Origin: Punica granatum
Lineage: Eukaryota; Streptophyta; Magnoliopsida; Myrtales; Lythraceae
Assembly: GCF_007655135.1 (NCBI RefSeq)
Contig: NC_045129.1
Location: forward strand, 30,319,122 to 30,383,121
Direction: 5' to 3'
Length of the DNA: 64,000 nucleotides
Both the position numbers and the translations under genes were made by a program. Each line of letters opens with the position of its first letter. Position 1 is the stretch's first letter. Below, piece after piece: positions 11,583-22,915 of this stretch. The notes beneath the pieces are model-generated. The model was not told the origin of the DNA. It was given only the letters and a program-made list of their open reading frames with translations, and searched no databases.

Positions 11583-13156
11583 TCAGTACTGAGAAGCTCC
11601 TTCGGTTCTCGGGTGCTTGGACAGTGGTCTCTGGAATCTGCAGACTTTGCAGAGAGGCGAGTACAGGGTCGGTGTCTCGTACCTGTCCTCTCCTCCCATC
11701 ATCGGCATTGGGACCCCGACCTTCACCGGGCTAACATATGCAGACCTGTATGTCTTGCCCAAGACTCCTTCCACGAGATCTGTTAGGTTCTTGAACCTGA
11801 ACTGCATCTCCAGATGGGCAAAAGCATCGTGCGACGGTAATTGATAGTTGTGGACCCGGTTCTCCTCTTCCCCAATTGGCATTATGTTTATGTCCATCTC
11901 CACGAGCCCGGAAACTGTCACCCTTATGGTGTTAAGGTCGTCAGTCCTCTCAACCTTTACAACTCTTTCTTCTGTCTCCACCCTCCACTCGGCCTCCCCG
12001 TCAATGGGGACATTTACAGCCTCGCCATCCCAATGAACGAGAAGGGAGTCGAGGTTATCGTCCCAGTGCTGGACCCTCTTCGCAGCGATCACAAGGGTGT
12101 GGGTGTCAAACATGACAGACAGTGCCTGGACCCAAGTGAAGTCCCGGGTTCTGCCTTGGGGCCGGGTTCCAATGAAGTGGGCGTTGATGTGGAGTTTCTC
12201 ATCAGAGACAATCGCAAAGTTTCCTCCCTTGGCACCGTGGAAGTAGAACATCACCCCATCTCCACCTACAAACCGAGGATCGTAGCAGAGAGAGCCGAAT
12301 CCCGTGCATCTGGCTTTTCTAACTGTCAAAACAAAACGAGCAGAATTTAATCGGTGCATAACCGCATTTTTTCATGCTTAGTGAACGTTGTTTTCGACCG
12401 ACTACCGATGGTCATACCAATGGAAATTCTTTAAAGAATATTCCATCGGTAAAGCCAGGGAAATGCCTCACAACCAAGCTTTTTACAACGGAATATTATC
12501 CGTCTAAAACTAGTGGAAATTCCGTCTGAAAACTTTATTTCAGAAGGTGTCCTTATGAACGCATTCCTCGGTCAGAATATAGCTTACTCCGGGTAGTGTT
12601 TTTAGAAATGATCTGAAAACAGCAGTACCAGAAACACTTTCCAATCCAAACAGTGTTGTCTTTCAAAAATCCAGAAGAAGAGAACTCCGTGAACGTTTTC
12701 TGCATAAATAAATGGATACACAATATCTCCTTGCTACTCCGTAAGTATCTTTGATTTCTGTCGGCCTATTCCGGCCAATGATATATGCCAGCAAACAGTA
12801 AGAAGAAACTATAATGTAGAAGAGAGGACAGAGCAGAGGCCCTTACACTTGCAAGTGGCTTCACACTTGCTGCTGCAGTCGAGGAAGCAGCCCTTCACCT
12901 TCCTGTTGCGTTGAGGCTTCCTCTCGGGGCATTGCTCGGGACATGTGAGGATCTTATACCGGCAGGCCCCTCTGGCGAGGCAAAACGCCCGCGCCTGATT
13001 TGTCCCAGGAACAGGATCAAGCAGCACATAATTCGTCGAGGCTGGATCAAGATATCCCTTCTTATAAGTTTTCTGACCGTCCGTCTGGCCGATTACCGAT
13101 AACAAGAGCACAAGGAGAGTCGTTAGCATTGTGGACGCGCTCCAAATGCTCTCCAT
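11583..13156 (-). CDS. Root-cap / LEA-related secreted protein, tandem copy 1
   Basis: This belongs to the plant root-cap family (often labelled LEA-related), whose members are secreted and expressed in root tips; the biochemical role is not known. Exon 1 is 12847-13156 and exon 2 is 11583-12322. The intron (GTAAGG...ACAG, phase 1) gives a 349-residue product. Residues 1-27 form a signal peptide. A cysteine-rich module follows (ARGACRYKILTCPEQCPERK, then KVKGCFLDCSSKCEATCKC). Exon 2 begins with RKARCTGFGSLCYDPRFVGG and carries the conserved GVMFYFHGAKGGNFAIVSD and HFIGTRPQGRTRDFTWVQAL blocks, and it ends CKVCRFQRP. It is a paralogue of 27309-29134 on the same strand with the same intron position; the copia element lies between the two. 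A TATA box lies about 60 bases upstream of the start codon. Confidence 0.9.
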
Positions 13157-13214
13157 GGTTGCTCCCTGGTGTGCAGACTAATCCTGCTTTCAGCCACAAG
13201 GTTTTAGGAGGGGG

Positions 13215-13224
13215 TTTATATATA
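13215..13224 (-). promoter_or_regulatory. TATA box of root-cap gene 1
   Basis: On the minus strand this reads TATATATAAA and lies 59 bases upstream of the ATG at 13156. This spacing leaves room for a short 5' UTR, so it is a good core-promoter candidate. Confidence 0.6.
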
Positions 13225-13320
13225 CAGGGGGAATTCCTTGCACTTTAGCTTAATCCTAGTTGGGCTTTGCTGTCCCTGCAAACAAACAGGTCGAGGTAGA
13301 AAGAAAAACATTTTTTTTTC

Positions 13321-13496
13321 TTTTTTGGCGTGCATTTTAGTACCCGAAAATTTTAATGGTTCACAACTAATTCAATTTGAGTAAAGTTAACCCACTCAAG
13401 AACAAATCTCTCACAACATGCATTTCTTCTATTCACAAAACTCGAACTCCAGATCTTATGTAATGGAAACAAGCGTAGTTAATTAATATTTTTACA
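13321..13496 (-). mobile_element. tRNA-derived SINE, copy D
   Basis: Read on the minus strand it aligns with copy C: ACGCTTGTTTCCATTACATAAG, then GGAGTTCGAGTTTTGTGAATAG (box B-like), GTTGTGAGAGATTT, GAGTGGGTTAA, and a terminal CGCCAAAAAAG. The 5' end (box A region) is more decayed than in copies A and C. Confidence 0.55.
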
Positions 13497-14163
13497 TCTG
13501 TCCTGTTTAGGAAAACCTGAAGCTTTCTATATACTTGGATCATTGAGTGTTCTTTAAGCTTGTTACCTTGACCATGTCCATTCAAATTGCATTATTATAC
13601 TAGAATCACTTATGCTAATCGATTTCCAAAACGGCTATCTAATCAATAAAGATGCATTGCCAATCGTCTAAGAGAAACAATTACTAGACAATGGGTCCTA
13701 AACTCTAAACTGTCGATATATATCAGATGGATCACCACTATTCACGTATTACACCTGAGTATCGTAGTTGCTTTACATTTTTTTTTTTTCGATGCGTTCT
13801 CCCATTCGAATAGGCCATTGGAGTGTCTTGAGGCATTATAATAATTTGATTTCGAAATAGTTTTTCCCCCCTTATATATGGTGAGTACGTAAATTTAAAT
13901 ATTGGTTTTAAGGAACAAAGTCATAGACGGGCACATGCATATATCATTGTATGAGGGCACTTCCCTCACTAACGTTTGATGCTACGTAGAGATCAGTTTC
14001 TTGTGGTCTTCAATTATCTCCAATTACAGAATATCCCCATGTCTTCTCCACTATTGATATTATATTTTTCTTAATTACCGTACGTTCTCAACCTAGTATT
14101 AACTGCGATTAATTGCTGTTTGGACATCCACTCGGACTTTCCATATAATTTCTCACTTCCAAT

Positions 14164-14346
14164 GAGTTTTTTGGTGTGTACCATGGTATTCAAACGGCCA
14201 ATAAAAAATAATTCAATTTGAATCAAATTAGCCCACTAAAAAGTAAAATTCTCACAATCAATAATTTTCTCTATTAATAAAACTCGAACTCGACACCTTA
14301 TTTAAGGGAAATAAATGTCGAACCGCTTGAACCAATCATCGTTAAT
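14164..14346 (-). mobile_element. tRNA-derived SINE, copy C
   Basis: The minus strand starts GATTGGTTCAAGCGGTTCGA (box A-like) and has GTCGAGTTCGAGTTTTA (box B-like). It then carries the family body (TTGTGAGAATTTTACTTTTT, AGTGGGCTAA) and ends ACACCAAAAAACTC. It is about 180 bp, like the other copies. Confidence 0.6.
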
Positions 14347-15107
14347 GCACTTCGCAATAGCTTAGTTTACCAAATACTTCACTCGTTATTATATATTATT
14401 ATCAGTATTAATATTCTTATTACTTTCCGTGCATATATCTTCTAAGAGAACCACCAATGTTAATGCTTTCTCGAGATCTAAAAGCCAATTGGGTTTGCTT
14501 AATTATATATATGTATATATAGCATATGATCTATTTATAATACCCTCTCGCTAGATTCTAGAGGACAGCAAACTCAATTCATCAGGTCAATGGGGGCTTA
14601 TTGCTTGGCCCCCAAAAAAAAAACAAAACAAAAATGGGATGCTTATTGATATGTGAGCCGCCCCATGAGCTGTATTAATAATACATAAATGTTAAAATAA
14701 AATACCGCGTTAATATCGCCAAAACAATTCGTTGGATTTCTCTTCTTCCTTTCGATTCATTTGGCATGAAATTTTTTTAATCTTTGGATCAAATTAGATC
14801 TGAGACTGTCCATTAGAACAATTCCCTGAATTCCTGCAGTAGAATAAGGTGACCATGTGACAGGACCACTCCTCAACGCCTGCCTAGACCTGCAACTGCA
14901 TGATTATTCTCCTAGGGATCAGCTTCCATCCGCAGCCTCCTTAGAAGAAGGAATTTATAAAGACGAATCCGAGAGCCCTACTTCGTAGTACATTGTCAAT
15001 GAACTACATAGTTAAATAACAAGAAATATACCAATATAAAATAATTGAATGGGGAGCGGCTACAACTCCTAAAAGAATGAGAATATAAGTTTGAGTGCTG
15101 GACGCAC

Positions 15108-16993
15108 TGTTAGTGATATGCCCTAGAACTTGATTTGTGTATTTGGATAATTCCTTTTATGGCAATAAAATTTATTCTATTATTCGTATATTGTCTATAT
15201 TTATTATAATAAAGTCCTTAAGATATTTTGAATACTTCATTCTTAAGAGTTAAGAATATGAGTGACGAAGTAATTCGGTAAAAATATCTTTAAACTATTC
15301 ACTATCGTAGGAGACTTAACTGGACATTATTTCTCCAGATAGATCGTCACCTCTATCTATTTCCATTATTAGTATACAGATACTAATGAAGATCGAGTAG
15401 TGAGTCTCATGCTATTTGATAACTGTTATCATGACAGATATGTAGATACTTATATGATAAGTAGTCGAACGTGACGTGCAAATAATATTCATACGGTAAT
15501 TTACTAATGTCAATGAATGTTATCTGGATCGTATTAGTGCATATAGTCCTTAGACCTGAGATGGAACGCTATCTCAAGTATAGGTAATTAGGATTTGCTA
15601 CTGCTAATGTATTTGTGCTTAGCGTGATTATTCGGCAGATAGTGGTCCTAATTAGTTATACTTGGAGTTAGGTGTCTAATCAAGACGGGATTCACTAACC
15701 TGAGTAAACAGGGAAAATGTCCTATGGATATGAGTTTTATTCTGGATCGAGAAATCCTCGGCCGTGGTAGATAGACTTAAATAGAAAGGAGTTTCTGTTC
15801 AAGTGCTACGGATCTAAGAATGAAATTAGAGAGTCCATATGATCGACTATAGAGTTTGGCATTTACCGTATCTCTAGCTAGATCGGGATCTTGTAGTGAA
15901 AGGATTCAGTGCATGGTATATACGATCAGAGGTTCATCAGGATGTTCCAATTATACATTCGTCATCTTTTGGATTGTCACAATATGCTGCTAGGTGTCAC
16001 TCGTGAACTTTGGGAATCAAGGGCATTTTGAGAATTATATTTTTGGTTACGGAAAGAGTTTCTGGTAGTATCAAATGAGTCGATATTATAATCCCATTGA
16101 CATTTGATGATGAACCTTGTTAGTCACACACATTGAGCGTGTCTAAACCGAGAAAAGAATTAATTCTAATTAAGGAAGTTAATTAGAAATTAATTATCGA
16201 ACAAGGTTTGCAATGTGGTTGCGAGGGTGCTAGCACATCCTGAAACCGAGTTCAATATCAAGGATAAATCTAATTAAGGAAATACAATAGTTTCCTATTT
16301 GGAAAGTTTCTGTAAATAGATCGTCTATTTATGAAAACTCGTGTCAATGACTTATTTAATCTTTCTTTTTAACTATAAGGGCAAGTCATTGGATGACTTA
16401 AATTGTGAGGACTCATTTGTGATTTATTAATTAATTCGGATTAATTAATAATTGCATTTTAGTCCCTAGGGTAAGAATATATATAGATATGTTCTTACGG
16501 TTAACCCGAGAGGTTAATTAATCGAAAACCCTAATATTACAAAGAGAGAAAGAGGAGAGACGGCTGAACAGTTGTTGTAGTGAACTCCCAAGGCTGATCA
16601 GAGTTCTTCTCGGATCCGATTCGGCGTTTCGGTGTTGTCCTTGGCGTCCTTAAAGAGATCCTTTCATTCTGTAACGATTCGGTTCGAGATCAGTGACCTA
16701 GATCGGAGTGTACGGGTCGAGAGGAGTCTAATCTCGGTGGAGACGTGCTCGTGTGGACGAGCTAGAGGCCGGACACTTGGATGGCTAATTTGATCGACTC
16801 GAATCAATAAGGTTAGTGAAAAGTTCGTAACTTTTCTTATGGATTCATTGTGTGATGTTATCTATTCGTTTAGAAGGCGATTCTTATGTCAAGATGTGAT
16901 CTTGAAGTTTTTGATTAAATGAGCACGCGATAAAAAATTTTGATTTTTACCGTAATTAAATTTTCCACTGCGTACGTGCTCGGTTTGCTAATA
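15108..16993 (+). repeat. 5' LTR of the copia element
   Basis: It begins TGTTAGTGATATGCCCTAG and ends TTTGCTAATA, where a T replaces the C of the expected terminal CTAACA. A TATATATA stretch near 16468 could be the promoter TATA of the element. It pairs with 22916-24799. Confidence 0.95.
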
Positions 16994-16994
16994 G

Positions 16995-17007
16995 TGGTAT
17001 CAAAGCC
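16995..17007 (+). other. Primer-binding site, initiator tRNA-Met type
   Basis: TGGTATCAAAGCC starts one base after the 5' LTR. The usual plant copia site is TGGTATCAGAGC, so this copy has one change (A for G). Confidence 0.85.
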
Positions 17008-18423
17008 AAGTTTCTGTTCAATTAGATACATGTTTTGTGCCTAATTTGATGGTTGATTGTGATTTATTGAAGTGTTTAATAAATTGGTATCGAATCGGGC
17101 ACAAGAAATTGTTTGTCATAACTGGCCCAAGAAAATTCAATTTGATTAAGTCTCTTGGCTGCTCCCTGCTTGAGAAGGTCTCGAGCGGCTTGATTACTCA
17201 CGGGCAGAGTTGGATTTTTTTTTTCTGGTGATCGCTCATGGGAAGCCTGCTAGTGGCTGTTCTTCTCGACAAGAATAAGAGCTGATTGGTGACTCATTTA
17301 GCTGCTTGTCTGGCGCTGTTCAAGTGGGTTGATTGCCCGAGCCGACCGTAATCGCGTAATGGGCATTTTCGATAATTTTGGAAATTAGATTTCTGAAACA
17401 ATTAATTACCAAAATTGTTTTCGTAAAATTTGATTTTATGGAAATAGGATATTTGATATCCTATTCTAATGAGATTAGAAATTTGATATTTGATATCAAA
17501 AAGGAATTTTGAAGATACACTAGATATATGATATCTTGTATATTTTTCAAAATTGGAAATTTCCTAATATGTGATATTTGGATATTTTGTAAAGAGTTAC
17601 AAAATTGGCACGAAATTTATTTTCTTTTATGCTATTAGTTTCGTTTTATAAATTTCAAGTATGGTGTGTGATTATGGGCTTTAGGAAATTTTGCTTAATT
17701 CTTGTGGCTCTAGGACTAGGCTAATAGTAAGTCCATGATCATGTTTTTATCGATTTCGAGTGCATATTTATGCATGCGATGTGTGAATACGGATAATGTG
17801 CAAAGTGAAACCGAATAGTAATTAGGTCACCTTAAAGAAAATCTTCCAAATTAAAATATTAAGTCGAGAATGGCATGAGGTTGCGAACCTCTGTCATTGC
17901 TCTCCACCAAAGCATTCTCCAGAGAGTTTTAATTTGTTTCGTTGTCGATCGTGGACACACGGGGGCACGAGACAAACTAAGAGATCTTTTTGCATGAATG
18001 TTTTAAAACATGTGATGTTTTAGATCGTCGGTTACCAATAACAGCAGGCACCTGAGGTAGCTGACATCTAGGGTTTTGGTAGGTCAGACTTAACTATGCA
18101 TGATGGACCAATAAAGGCAGGCACCTGAGGTCCAGAATACTAGGAGCCGAATTGATTGAGCCGTACATAGAGATGTACTGAATAAAGAGTTGTTCACTTG
18201 TAGATTACTTGTTTCCAATAATGGCAGGTACCTGAGGGAATTAGTATTTTATGAGAATTCAATCACCCGCTATGAATTTTTTTCGATTAGGATTCTCGTT
18301 TCCTATTTTGGAAGTGTAGGATTCGAAAAGATAGTGGAAGACCATTTTGATTGAAAATCCATGATCATTATGGTTATATATATACATAAATTCATTAATT
18401 TAATCTTGTTATTTTCTGCAGTC
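17008..18423 (+). other. Untranslated leader of the copia element
   Basis: About 1.4 kb between the primer site and gag. No coding frame is supported, and the short open frame at 17037-17231 is not recognisable. It contains three copies of a motif around GGCAGGCACCTGAGG, listed separately. Confidence 0.6.
18034..18237 (+). repeat. Three-copy motif in the copia leader
   Basis: CCAATAA.(A/G)GCAGG(C/T)ACCTGAGG occurs at about 18035-18057, 18108-18130 and 18215-18237. The copies are nearly identical while the spacers differ, which suggests the motif is conserved and not simply a tandem slip. Confidence 0.7.
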
Positions 18424-19659
18424 ATGATAAGTATGAAATCTATGAATCCTCTCTCGTGCATACTGAATGATAATAGGCTCACTGGGCCTAACTTTTCGGA
18501 TTGGCTCCGTAACCTGAACATTGTCCTGAACATGGAGGCTCTGGGATACATCCTGGAGACTCAGGAGATTGAACTCCCTGGCGGGGATGCTACGAGTGAT
18601 CAACAGGACGCATATGATCAGTGGTCTGTTGATGACACGAAGGTCCGCTGCTATATGCTTGCTTCCATGAGCAATGAGTTGCAGAAGCAGCATGAGAACA
18701 TGAAGAGTTCTCGTGAGATCTTGAAGAATCTCAGGGAGCTCTATGGGGAGAATAGAAGGACCGCACGATATGAAATATCGAAGGAATTGTTCCGTGTGAG
18801 AATGCAGGAGGGAACTGAAGTCGCAGCTCATGTGCAGAAGATGATCAGGCTGATTCAACAGCTTGAGAAGCTTGAGTTTCAGATGGACAAAGAACTCCAT
18901 GTGGATTTAGTTCTTCAGTCTCTCCCAGATTCTTTCTCAGGGTTCGTTGTGAACTTTCACATGAACAAGTTATCATGTTCGTTGTCTGAGCTGCTGAACA
19001 TGTTGGTCACTGCACAGAATGCTATGAACAACAAAAGGATGAATAAGGGAAAGAAACCTTTAGAAGGTATGTCTATCTCTTGTTATGTTAGTTCCAATGG
19101 TTCATATAGCTCATCTACAGCTTGGGTTCTTGATACTGGTGCAAGCTCACACGTTTGTACCTCTATGCAGGGGCTAGCAAGCAGTAAGGTCCTTGGAAGG
19201 AATGAAGTTTGCTTAAAGATCGGCAATGGAGCAAGTGTTGCGGCCAAAGCTGTGGGGTCGACTTCATTACATCTGGATGGACATGTTTTATTTCTAGATC
19301 GTGTTTTAGTTTTACCAAACGCCTATCGGAACATTATTTCTGTTTCTAGTTTGACTAGAAGTGGATACTTGTTTGATTTCAGACATGATGTTTGCAACAT
19401 TTATTATGGTAATAAAGTTATTGGCGTTGGTTATTTACACGATGGCCTTTATTATCTTAGAGCTAGAAATGAAACGATTCCGAATACGATTGAGATCAAC
19501 ACCGTATCCGAATCTATTCCAAGTCTAAAGCAACTTTGGCACCTTAGACTAGGGCATGTTGCAGATGATAGGATAAGTAAGTTGGAGAAGATGGGACTTA
19601 TAGTTCCATTGGGTTCTGAACCCATTCAACTTGCGAGTCTTGTCTTAAAGGCAAGATAA
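18424..19659 (+). pseudogene. Copia gag-protease-pre-integrase reading frame, defective
   Basis: The frame starts near MKSMNPLSCILNDNRLTGPN with the copia gag signature NFSDWLRNLNIVL and runs through the UBN2-type gag core to about 19040. The aspartic protease signature WVLDTGASSH lies at about 19121-19150, and a pre-integrase LWHLRLGH lies at about 19534-19557. The CCHC zinc knuckle normally between gag and protease is absent: only about 25 residues separate NKGKKP from WVLDTG. The frame is lost near 19628, just before the pre-integrase cysteines, by what looks like a single-base loss; it then ends at TAA 19657-19659. The start codon is uncertain, since earlier in-frame ATGs exist from 18361. 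Confidence 0.85.
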
Positions 19660-19997
19660 CTAGGACTCCATTTGTGGGACAAATGGAGAGGGCTAAGGAA
19701 GTTTTAGAACTCATACATAGTGATGTGTGTGGTCCATTTAGTGAAGTGGCTAGGGGTGGATATTCCTACTTCATCACCTTTACCGATGATTATTCTCGTT
19801 TTGGGTATGTTTATCTTATGAAGTATAAACACGAATCCTTTGAAAAGTTCAAGGAATTCAAGGCTGAAGTGGAGAAGCAGAAAGGAAAGAGCATCAAGAC
19901 TCTTCGATCTGATCGAGGAGGAGAGTACATGAGTACTGAGTTTGGTGATTTCCTGAAGGAACATGGTATTGTTTCTCAATTTACTCCACCAGAAACA
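19629..19997 (+). pseudogene. Copia integrase core, first part
   Basis: This is in a different frame from gag-protease. It opens with the zinc-binding CESCLKGKI and continues through LIHSDVCGPF, FITFTDDYSRFGYVYLM and LRSDRGGEY, the D,D residues of the DDE integrase core. It stops where the nested LTR begins, right after SQFTPP. Confidence 0.85.
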
Positions 19998-20704
19998 TGA
20001 TATGATCCAGCTAGAGGACCCTTCACACAGGCATGTGGAAGCATTCCAGGATGATGGGGCATGGCATGAAGTCGAGCATTGGGACATGCACGTGTTAGCT
20101 GGACTAAGAAAAAGAGCACGAGCCAAGCGAATCGAACTAGCCATGCAAAGGATGTTATTGCATGTCCATGGAGAAGAAGTCGAGCTCTTGGGCGAGCTGC
20201 ATGTAGAACATGAAGCCACGACCGTTCATGTCCTAGAAATCTATTTAGAAGATGATCCTAGTTCAAAGGGTTGAATTCAGTTGCTTTTCAATTACTTTGG
20301 CTTATTTCATTTTGAGCTCATTACACTTAGGATTTATTTTAGCCAAGCCCATTAGCCCATTTAGGTTATAAGCTAGTATCTCTCTATAAATAGGTATGTG
20401 GCCTCCCTAAAAAAAACAGATCAGTTTTCATTCAACTTTGTGAGAGAGGTTTTCTCTGAGCTGTTCTGCAGCAACTTCGACGATATTGCAAGTGTGATGA
20501 CTTGTGATTCCCGACATTTATAATATTGGTTTCTACCTCCTTATAGCTAGCGGGTCAATATTCCATATTATAATATTGGTTTTTGGCTCTTTATAGTCAG
20601 CGGGTCAATATTCTCTATCCTTGAAACCTTCACTGGACGATCTCGGGTTTGATCTCATTCTATTATTGTTGGGTCTCGCGGCAAGTTCGTCGAGGTTCGC
20701 ATCA
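19998..20704 (+). mobile_element. Solo LTR, probably Ty3/gypsy, nested in copia integrase
   Basis: It begins TGATATGATCC and ends GGTTCGCATCA, so the ends form a short TGAT/ATCA inverted repeat. The copia integrase is interrupted at TPP and resumes at TPQLNGVSERRN. A 5-bp target duplication is AAACA on the left (19993-19997, one change) and GAACA on the right (20705-20709). A TATA box TATAAATA lies at 20385-20392. The 5' third encodes RKRARAKRIELAMQRML, a basic stretch like the polyprotein tail of some plant gypsy elements; this suggests the pol gene overlaps the LTR. No internal region remains, which fits recombination between two LTRs. Confidence 0.85.
20518..20613 (+). repeat. Two-copy tandem repeat inside the solo LTR
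   Basis: TTATAATATTGGTTT...CTTTATAG..AGCGGGTCAATATTC occurs at 20518-20563 and 20568-20613 with few differences. It lies downstream of the TATA box, so it would be in the transcribed part of the LTR. Confidence 0.85.
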
Positions 20705-21708
20705 GAACACCACAGTTGAATGGAGTTTCTGAAAGGAGGAACCATACTCTGTTGGACATGGTTCGGTCGATGATGAGCTATACATATCTCCCAATTTCGA
20801 TGTGGGGATATGCACTGCAAACCGCGTGTTACTTGCTTAACAGAATTCTAAGCAAGTCGGTCTCTACCACTCCATATGAGATATGGAATGGTAGGACACC
20901 TAGTCTTAAGCACGTTAAGATTTGGGGTTGTCCTGCATTCATTAAGAAGCAGAAGACCGATAAGTTGGAAACCCGATCCGAGAAAGACAGGTTTGTTGGT
21001 TATCCAAGTGACAGCCTTGGATACTATTTTTATTTTCCTACTGAGCAAAGGGTTGTTATTAGTAGAGATGTGATCTTTTTGGAGAAACAGTTTGTCCAGG
21101 AAGGTGGCATGGGAAGGCAGATAGTACTTGATGAGGCGTCATTAGTACCACAAACCGATCAGATGCCTATTTCGATGGACATTGATAAACCAGTTGAGAC
21201 ACCTATTCAGATTGAGAATGTCACAAAACCTCGAAGGTCTGGTAGGGTAACTCATACTCCCGCGAGATACCTTAATCTCCATGAGAACATACAAGAGTTG
21301 TTCGTTCATGGAGATAATGATCATAGGGATGATCCTATTACTTATGAGGAAGCTATATCAAATATAGATTCTTCTAAATGGCTAGAGGCCATGAAGTCCG
21401 AGATGGACTCCATGAGCAAGAACCAAGTCTGGGATCTTGTTGACCCTCCTAAAGGTATAGTACCTATAGGGAACAAAAGGATTTTCAAGAGGAAGATTGG
21501 TGATGATGGAAAGGTAGAGACCTATAAAGCTAGGCTAGTGGCGAAGGGTTATCACCAAAAGCAGGGAGTCGACTATGAGGAGACTTTCTCTCTTGTAACC
21601 ATGCTGAAGTCTATCAGAATAATGCTAGCAGTTGCTGCGCACTATGATTATGAGGTTTGGCAAATGGATGTCAAGACCGCCTTCCTCAACGGATACATTG
21701 AGGAAGAT
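20705..21708 (+). pseudogene. Copia integrase end and reverse-transcriptase start
   Basis: It resumes with TPQLNGVSERRN, where the family usually has W for L, then WGYALQTACYLLNR, TPYEIWNGR and the WGCPAFIKK region. The reverse transcriptase begins near EAISNIDSSKWLEAMKSEMD and reaches QMDVKTAFLNGYIEED. The frame breaks at about 21709 where a few bases seem to be missing; the motif continues in another frame from 21711. Confidence 0.85.
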
Positions 21709-21710
21709 TC

Positions 21711-22901
21711 ATGGACCAACCCAAGGGTTTTGAATCCAAGGATAAGTCCAAGGTGTGCAAGCTTAAGAGATCCATTTATGGTCTTAAGCAGGTTTCGAGG
21801 AGCTGGAATCGACGTTTTGATGATACTGTAAAGTCCTTTGGCTTCATCAAAAACGAAGATGAACCATGTGTGTATGAGAAGGCTAGTGGGAGCATGATTG
21901 CCTTTCTTGTATTATACGTGGATGACATTCTGCTGATAGGTAATGATATTGGCATGCTCACTTCTATAAAGGTCTGGTTGTCTGATATTTTCTCCATGAA
22001 GGATTTAGGAGAAGCGACTTATATTCTGGGTATTCGGATCTATAGAGATAGACCAAAAAGATTGATAGGTCTATCCCAAGCCCTGTATCTGGATAAGGTG
22101 TTGAAGAGGTTCAACATGCAGGATTCCAAAAGAGGATTGCTCCCTGTGAGACACGATATCCATCTCTCTAAAGCGATGTCTCCCAAGACTCTTGAGGAGA
22201 GAGAGAATATGGCACAGGTGCCTTATGCTTCGGCTATAGGTAGCTTGATGTATGCTATGCTGTGTACAAGGCCGGATATCGCGTATGCTGTTAGTGTGAC
22301 TAGCAGGTATCAATCCAACCCAAGACTTGATCATTGGACTGCTGTCAAGAACATCCTTAAATACTTGAGAAGAACTAAGGATATGGTTCTGGTATATGGA
22401 GGAGGTGAGTTGAGACTAGATGGGTTTACAAATTCTGATTTTCAATCAGATGTGGATGATAGAAAGTCTATCTCCGATTATATATTCACCTGTAATGGAG
22501 GTGCAGTTAGCTAGAAGAGTTCTAAGCAAGAGACGACTGTAGATTCCACTACAGAGGCTGAGTATATTGCGGCATCTGATGCAGCGAATGAGGCAGTTTG
22601 GATTCGAAAGTTTGTGACTGAACTCGGTATTGTTCCCTCCATATCGTCACCAGTAGAGTTGTATTGTGATAATACTGGAGCGATTGCTCAAGCAAAGGAA
22701 CCGAGGTCACATCAGAAGTCTAAACACATTGAGAGGAGATATCATATTATCAGGGAGATTATCGGGAGAGGCGATGTAGCTGTGCAGAAAGTAGCTTCAG
22801 CAGATAATATCGCTGATCCACTCACAAAGGCCATGACACAGCAGCAGCTAGAGAAACATCTTGAGAAGATGGGTCTTAGATACTGTACTGAGTGGCTCTA
22901 G
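21711..22901 (+). pseudogene. Copia reverse transcriptase and RNase H, with internal stop
   Basis: The frame starts MDQPKGFE and carries CKLKRSIYGLKQ and the catalytic LYVDDILLIG. RNase H contains SDFQSDVDDRKSISDYIF. A TAG at 22512-22514 stands where the family has tryptophan before KSSKQ. Translation could otherwise continue through STTEAEYIAASDAANEAVW and SKHIERRYHIIRE to TAG 22899-22901. Confidence 0.88.
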
Positions 22902-22904
22902 TGC

Positions 22905-22914
22905 AAGTGGGAGA
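22905..22914 (+). other. Polypurine tract of the copia element
   Basis: AAGTGGGAGA lies one base before the 3' LTR (22916), the usual place for plus-strand priming. Confidence 0.75.
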
Positions 22915-22915
22915 T

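Larger units (their letters stand above)
13225..15102. other. Intergenic with two SINE copies, up to the copia insertion site
   Basis: No gene is supported. It holds two reverse-strand SINE copies (listed separately) and A/T-rich spacer. It ends at the target-site duplication of the copia element. Confidence 0.45.
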
